From the NCBI RefSeq assembly GCF_000612545.2, contig NZ_CP097800.1:5530501-5594500 (forward strand): a stretch of DNA of 64,000 nucleotides, written 5' to 3'. This document shows positions 59,805-64,000 of this stretch, piece after piece. The position numbers and the translations under genes were made by a program. Origin of the DNA: Streptomyces sp. PCS3-D2 (GTDB taxonomy: Bacteria > Actinomycetota > Actinomycetes > Streptomycetales > Streptomycetaceae). The notes beneath the pieces are model-generated. The model did no database searches and had not been told where the DNA came from. It was given only the letters and a program-made list of their open reading frames with translations. How positions within the stretch are numbered: position 1 is the first letter of the stretch; each line of letters opens with the position of its first letter.

Positions 59805-60830
59805 GTGGCGTCCCACCGTCGACCCAAGCAGCCGACCCGCGCTCGTGTGACCGTGCTCACCTCGGTCGCGGCCGCGGCCGTCGCGCTCACCGCGCAGAGT
59901 GCCTCCGCCGCCCCGGCGAAGCCGAGCAAGGACGAGGTCAAGAGCCAGGTCGACGCCCTCTACGAAGAGGCGGAGCAGGCCACCGAGAAGTTCAACGGGG
60001 CCAAGGAGCGCCAGGCGACCCTGGAGAAGGAGATCGGGCAGATCCAGGACCAGGTCGCGCGCGGCCAGAGCGAGCTCAACGACTTGCGCAGCGCGCTCGG
60101 TTCGATGGCGAGTGCCCAGTACCGCAGCGGCGGCATCGACCCCTCCCTCGCCCTGCTCCTCTCCGAGGACCCCGACGGCTACCTCGACAAGGCCGCCACC
60201 CTGGAGCACCTGAGCGGCAAGCAGGTCGAAGCGGTCCAGAAGATCCAGGCGAAGCAGCGCACCCTCGCGCAGCAGCGCCAGGAGGCATCCGGCAAGCTCG
60301 CCGATCTCGACGCCACCCGCAAGGAGCTGGCCGAGAAGAAGAAGGTCTCGTCCGAGAAGCTGGCCGCCGCCCAGGCCATCCTCAACACCCTTACGGCGCA
60401 GGAGCGCGCCGCGCTCAAGGACGAGGAGTCGCGCGCCAGCCGCGCCGACGGCCAGCGCGTCGACCTCGGCAACGTCAGTGCCTCCGGTCGTGCCGGAGCC
60501 GCCCTGGCGGCCGCCAAGACCAAGCTCGGCAGCGCGTACATATCGGGCCACGAGGGCCCCAACTCCTTCGACTGCTCCGGGCTGACCCAGTGGGCGTACA
60601 AGCAGGCCGGCGTCAGCATCAGCCGCGTCACCTACACCCAGGCCAACGACGGCACGCGCATCAGCCGCAGCCAGCTCCAGCCCGGTGACCTGGTCTTCTT
60701 CTACGGGGACCTGCACCACGTCGGCCTGTACGCCGGCAACAACATGACGCTGCACGCCTCGAACCCGCGCGGCGGCGTCAAGTACGAGTCGATGGACAAC
60801 ATGCCGTTCCAGTTCGGCGTCCGCATCTGA
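59805..60830 (+). CDS. Secreted NlpC/P60 peptidoglycan hydrolase (first of pair)
   Basis: 341 residues from GTG 59805 (AAGGAG upstream). Signal peptide about 1-35 (ending QSASAAPA), a long coiled coil (about 40-215) resembling RipA/CwlO-type N-termini with YRSGGIDP, and a C40 catalytic domain with NSFDCSGLTQWAYKQAG (Cys) and DLHHVGLYAG (His). It cuts peptide stems of peptidoglycan. The 252-base upstream gap has a small hairpin near the start (GCCGA...TCGGC) and I saw no ydaO-type riboswitch in it. Paralogue of the next gene. Confidence 0.93.
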   Translation: MASHRRPKQPTRARVTVLTSVAAAAVALTAQSASAAPAKPSKDEVKSQVDALYEEAEQATEKFNGAKERQATLEKEIGQIQDQVARGQSELNDLRSALGSMASAQYRSGGIDPSLALLLSEDPDGYLDKAATLEHLSGKQVEAVQKIQAKQRTLAQQRQEASGKLADLDATRKELAEKKKVSSEKLAAAQAILNTLTAQERAALKDEESRASRADGQRVDLGNVSASGRAGAALAAAKTKLGSAYISGHEGPNSFDCSGLTQWAYKQAGVSISRVTYTQANDGTRISRSQLQPGDLVFFYGDLHHVGLYAGNNMTLHASNPRGGVKYESMDNMPFQFGVRI

Positions 60831-60880
60831 CGCGCCGCACACCGCCCATCCGGGCGAATTCCGCGGCCCCGCTCTGACCC

Positions 60881-60916
60881 ACGCCCCGCCGGTGACCTGC
60901 GTCTCCGGCGGGGCGT
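60881..60916 (+). terminator. Terminator between the NlpC/P60 genes
   Basis: ACGCCCCGCCGG (60881-60892) pairs perfectly with 60905-60916; 12-nt loop. Confidence 0.85.
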
Positions 60917-61050
60917 CGGCGTGTGTGCCCTCCGGCGGTCGTTGGTCGGTGCGTGGTCGCACGGCTACTGTCTGCCAGCGCGGAACCCGGCACACGGCCG
61001 TCCACGGGGGGCGGCCCCGGGCCCCGCTCAGCGGAAGGGAGCGGGTGCAC

Positions 61051-62115
61051 GTGGCGTCCCATCGTCGGCCCGGGTTCGGCGGCCTCGACCGGAACCCGAA
61101 GGTCACCGTCCTCACCGCCGCCGCGGCGACCGCCGCGGTCGCCATGGCCGCCGCACCCGCGAGCGCGGCCCCGGCCCTCCCGCACGAGCCCGGCGGCGGC
61201 ACCAGGTCCGGCGTCAGCGCCCAAGTGGACCGGCTCTTCGAGGAGGCCGAGCAGGCCACCGAGCACTTCAACGAGGCGGGCGAGAAGGCCGACAGGCTCC
61301 GCGCCGAGGTCAACCGGGCCCAGGACGCCGTCGCCCGCGGCCAGCAGCGCATCAACACCTTGCGCGGCGTCCTCGGCACCTTCGCCGGGGCCCAGTACCG
61401 CAGCGGCGGCATCGACCCCGCCGTCGGGCTGATGCTCGCCGAGGACCCCGACGCCTACCTGGAACAGGCCGCGGCCCTGGACCGGCTGACCGAGCGCCAG
61501 GCCCGGCAGCTCCACGAACTGCGCCAGGAACAGCGCCGGCTCGGGCAGGTGCGGGCGGAGGCCTCCCACAAACTCGCCGAACTCGACGCCCTGCGCTCCG
61601 ACGTCGCCCGCCACAAGCGCTCCGTCACCGCGAAGCTCGCCGCGGCCCAGCGGCTGCTCAACTCCATGCCGTCCGAGGAGCGGGCCGACTTCGAGCGCTC
61701 CTCGCGCTCCGGCGGGCGCCACGAAACGCTGCCGGATTTGGGCCCCGCCGGCGGCGGAGGCCCCTCCTCCGGCCGCGCCGCGGCCGCCGTGATGGCTGCC
61801 CGGGCCGCCGTCGGCCGCCCGTACGTGTGGGGCTCCACCGGCCCCTCCGGCTTCGACTGCTCCGGGCTGATGGTCTGGTCCTACCGGCAGGCGGGCGTCT
61901 CGCTGCCGCGGACCTCGCAGGCCCAGCGGCACGCGGGGCGGCAGGTGCCGCTCTCGCAGGCCCGCCCGGGCGACCTCGTGACGTACCGGTCCGACGCCAG
62001 CCACGTCGGCATGTACGTCGGCAACGGCCAGGTGGTCCACGCCCCCTATCCCGGGGCGCGGGTGCGCTACGACCCGGTCGGGATGATGCCGGTGTCGGCG
62101 GTGACCCGCCCCTGA
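61051..62115 (+). CDS. Secreted NlpC/P60 peptidoglycan hydrolase (second of pair)
   Basis: 354 residues from GTG 61051, chosen because it gives MASHRRPG, matching the start of its paralogue at 59805. GTG 61045 would add two residues. Signal peptide about 1-40, coiled coil with YRSGGIDPAVG, an Arg/Ser-rich linker and the C40 domain with SGFDCSGLMVWSYRQAG and ASHVGMYVGNG. The pair clearly arose by tandem duplication; this copy has diverged mainly in the linker. It has its own terminator. Confidence 0.92.
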   Translation: MASHRRPGFGGLDRNPKVTVLTAAAATAAVAMAAAPASAAPALPHEPGGGTRSGVSAQVDRLFEEAEQATEHFNEAGEKADRLRAEVNRAQDAVARGQQRINTLRGVLGTFAGAQYRSGGIDPAVGLMLAEDPDAYLEQAAALDRLTERQARQLHELRQEQRRLGQVRAEASHKLAELDALRSDVARHKRSVTAKLAAAQRLLNSMPSEERADFERSSRSGGRHETLPDLGPAGGGGPSSGRAAAAVMAARAAVGRPYVWGSTGPSGFDCSGLMVWSYRQAGVSLPRTSQAQRHAGRQVPLSQARPGDLVTYRSDASHVGMYVGNGQVVHAPYPGARVRYDPVGMMPVSAVTRP

Positions 62116-62121
62116 CCCCGC

Positions 62122-62147
62122 GGGCGGCGGACCGCCCCCCGCCGCCC
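62122..62147 (+). terminator. Terminator after second NlpC/P60 gene
   Basis: GGGCGGCGG (62122-62130) pairs with CCGCCGCCC (62139-62147), followed by TTCC; 7 bases beyond the stop codon. Confidence 0.75.
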
Positions 62148-62204
62148 TTCCGTCCGCCGCCCTCCCCTCCCCGCCGTCCGGGGCGGCCTGCGTACGATCG
62201 GCGG

Positions 62205-63335
62205 ATGCTCCCCGTCCGCCGCCCGCCGCGCCTCCTGCCGCTCGTGCTGCTCCTGCTGTGCGCGCTGCCGGTCGCCTGCGGCCCGCGGCCGGCCGGGACC
62301 GCCGACACCGCCGGCCGGGACGTCCGCCGGGCCGTCGCCGACTGGTCCCGGTCGGTGCCCGAGCGGCTCGCCGGGATCCCGCTGGCCGACTGGTCGTACA
62401 CGGTCTCCGCGGTGCGGCGCGACGGCGACCGGGCCGTCGCCACGGCCCGGCTGCGCTACCGGCTGGCCGGTCACGACACCGCCCCCGAGGAGTCGGCGCG
62501 CGAGGTGGAGCTGGCCCGGGAGGGCGGCACCTGGCGGGTGAGCGCCGACCGGCCCGCGCCGGGCGCCCTGCCGCAGCTGTGGGACCAGGGCCCGGTCTCG
62601 GTGGCCGCCGGCACCTACTCCCTGGTGCTCGGCGGAGCAGGCCAGGGCGCCGGGACGCTGCGGGAGGTCGCCGCCGAGACCGACCGGGCGGTGCCCGCCG
62701 CGCGTGCCGCCTGGCCCGGTCCGTGGGCGGGGCGGGTGGTCGTCCTGGTCCCCGGCTCCCTCGACGCGATGGCGCGGCTGCTGGGCCGCCCCGCCGACAC
62801 CTACCGGGGGCTGGGCGCCGTCACCACCGGCCGGGCGGGCCCGGGCCCGGCCCCCGCGGACCGGGTCGTGCTCAATCCGGAGGGGTACGCCGGGCTGGGT
62901 GCGGAGGGCCGGCGGATCATCCTGACCCACGAGGTCACGCACGTGGCCACGCGCGCCGCGACCTCCGCCACCACCCCCCAGTGGCTCTCCGAGGGCTTCG
63001 CGGACTGGGCGGCGTACCGGGGTGCCTCCACGCCCCCCGCGCAGGCCGCCCCGGCGCTCGCCCGGGCGGTGCGGCGCGGCGAACTGCCGGGGGACCTGCC
63101 CCGGACGGAGGACTTCGCCTTCGGTGGCGACCCGGAGGCGGCCGCGCGGGCCTACGAGGGGGCGTGGCTGGCCTGCCGGCTGATCGCGGCCGAATGGGGC
63201 GAGGAGGCCCTGGTGGACCTGTACGGGCGGGCGGGCCGCGAACCGCTGGAGACCGCGCTGCCGACCGCCCTCGGGGTGGACCGGGCGGAGCTGTCGAAGG
63301 CCTGGCGGGAGTTCCTTCGCGAGGAACTGCGCTGA
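62205..63335 (+). CDS. HExxH metallopeptidase-like lipoprotein
   Basis: 376 residues. Lipobox LPVAC with Cys25. The C-terminal half carries a zincin site: THEVTHVATR (His242, Glu243, His246) and, 17 residues on, WLSEGFADW (Glu263), giving a gluzincin-like arrangement. The N-terminal half (about 40-170) is a beta-rich domain (WSYTVSAVRRDGDRAVATARLRYRL). The substrate is unknown; I recall similar lipoproteins next to pimB in actinomycetes. It ends 20 bp before pimB, so the two are likely in one operon. Confidence 0.87.
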   Translation: MLPVRRPPRLLPLVLLLLCALPVACGPRPAGTADTAGRDVRRAVADWSRSVPERLAGIPLADWSYTVSAVRRDGDRAVATARLRYRLAGHDTAPEESAREVELAREGGTWRVSADRPAPGALPQLWDQGPVSVAAGTYSLVLGGAGQGAGTLREVAAETDRAVPAARAAWPGPWAGRVVVLVPGSLDAMARLLGRPADTYRGLGAVTTGRAGPGPAPADRVVLNPEGYAGLGAEGRRIILTHEVTHVATRAATSATTPQWLSEGFADWAAYRGASTPPAQAAPALARAVRRGELPGDLPRTEDFAFGGDPEAAARAYEGAWLACRLIAAEWGEEALVDLYGRAGREPLETALPTALGVDRAELSKAWREFLREELR

Positions 63336-63355
63336 GCGGGTACTGTCGGCAGGCG

Positions 63356-64000
63356 ATGCACAAGACCCTGATCGTGACCAACGACTTCCCGCCGCGACCG
63401 GGCGGCATCCAGGCCTTCCTCCACAACATGGCGCTGCGACTGGATCCCGACCGGGTCGTCGTCTACGCCTCCACGTGGAAGCACGGCGCGGAGGGCCGTG
63501 AGGCCACCGCGGCCTTCGACGCCGAGCAGCCGTTCCAGGTGGTCCGCGATCGTACGACGATGCTGCTGCCGACCCCGCGGGTGACGCGGCGCGCCGTCGG
63601 CCTGTTGCGCGAACACGGCTGCGAGTCGGTGTGGTTCGGGGCCGCCGCCCCGCTCGGCCTGATGGGCCCGGCGTTGCGGCGGGCCGGTGCCCGGCGGATC
63701 GTGGCCACCACCCACGGGCACGAGGCGGGCTGGGCCCAGCTGCCGGCAGCGCGCGGGCTGCTGCGGCGGATCGGCGAGGGCACGGACACCCTCACGTACC
63801 TGGGGGAGTACACGCGGTCCCGGATCGCCTCGGCGGTCACCGGCCGGGCGGCGGCGCGGATGGTCCAACTCCCGCCGGGCGTCGACGAGAAGACCTTCCA
63901 CCCGGGGTCGGGGGGCGACGGGGTCCGGGCCCGGCTCGGCCTGACGGACCGGCCCGTGGTGGTGTGCGTGTCGCGGCTGGTCCCGCGCAAGGGCCAGGAC
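63356..64000 (+). CDS. pimB: Mannosyltransferase PimB-like (3' end missing)
   Basis: The first 215 codons of a GT4 glycosyltransferase; the frame is open to the window end. LIVTNDFPPRPGGIQAFL, VWFGAAAPLGLMGP, ATTHGHEAGWAQLPAAR and VVVCVSRLVPRKGQD match mycobacterial PimB', which adds the second mannose to phosphatidylinositol mannoside from GDP-mannose. The acceptor-binding N-terminal half is complete here; the donor-binding EX7E motif lies beyond the edge. ATG 63356 begins 20 bp after the lipoprotein gene. Confidence 0.88.
   Translation, partial: MHKTLIVTNDFPPRPGGIQAFLHNMALRLDPDRVVVYASTWKHGAEGREATAAFDAEQPFQVVRDRTTMLLPTPRVTRRAVGLLREHGCESVWFGAAAPLGLMGPALRRAGARRIVATTHGHEAGWAQLPAARGLLRRIGEGTDTLTYLGEYTRSRIASAVTGRAAARMVQLPPGVDEKTFHPGSGGDGVRARLGLTDRPVVVCVSRLVPRKGQD

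Overview
This window is chromosomal DNA from a high-GC actinomycete, almost certainly a Streptomyces or close relative. The grounds are very high GC, many GTG starts, frequent 4-nt ATGA/GTGA stop-start overlaps, long GC-rich intergenic hairpins, a paired GlnR box before glnA, an actinomycete-type SAM-IV riboswitch, and the cluster pimB / NlpC-P60 / trpD / qcrBAC-ctaE / ctaFDC / adoK / erpA / cobSTU / pepA-lpd-sucB / glnA. From memory this resembles the Mycobacterium tuberculosis region pimB' to glnA1. I saw no tRNA, rRNA, insertion sequence, prophage or CRISPR array.

Layout. 1-5583: end of a DUF4191 membrane protein, an RDD membrane protein, type I glutamine synthetase glnA under two GlnR half-sites, a secreted Gly/Trp/Asn repeat protein, a TetR-SDR divergent pair and a DUF4240 protein. 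5698-14386: central carbon block on the minus strand with aceE (E1), a FadR-type GntR regulator, sucB (E2), lpdA (E3) and pepA. A 17-bp palindrome sits in the probable aceE promoter. 14734-21473: a five-gene plus-strand exopolysaccharide cassette with an Agd3-like deacetylase, a PelF-like glycosyltransferase, a polytopic membrane protein, a spherulin-4 (Sph3-like) glycosidase and a GH114 lipoprotein. It resembles both the bacterial Pel system and the fungal galactosaminogalactan cluster and is the most notable system here. 21499-25302: a histidine kinase without an adjacent regulator, a rhomboid-like protein and an MprF-like DUF2156 protein.

25386-32665: cobalamin lower-loop genes (cobT, a cobU with an extra N-terminal domain, cobS) mixed with a methyltransferase, DUF3043, and the envelope-stress pair pspA/pspAA. 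32725-36702: a NarL-type response regulator followed by an RND transporter. 36755-43777: a small membrane protein, nadA with a repeat-rich upstream region, erpA, an anchored hypothetical, adenosine kinase, and a cysteine desulfurase-TusA fusion.

44061-53536: the bcc-aa3 respiratory supercomplex genes in two operons, ctaCDF and ctaE-qcrCAB, separated by an L,D-transpeptidase and a receiver-like protein. 53700-64000: trpD; a SAM-IV riboswitch followed by a hairpin that can mask a Shine-Dalgarno sequence and a six-codon leader ORF, then a class V aminotransferase; a rhomboid protease coupled to a stand-alone RAM domain; a zinc-ribbon protein and a NYN/YacP nuclease-like protein; two NlpC/P60 hydrolases; an HExxH lipoprotein; and the 5' part of pimB, cut by the window edge.

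Functionally the window joins nitrogen assimilation, pyruvate oxidation, aerobic respiration, cofactor supply (B12, NAD, Fe-S, sulfur transfer) and envelope or extracellular matrix construction. Functions are read from sequence motifs and remembered families; no searches were run.
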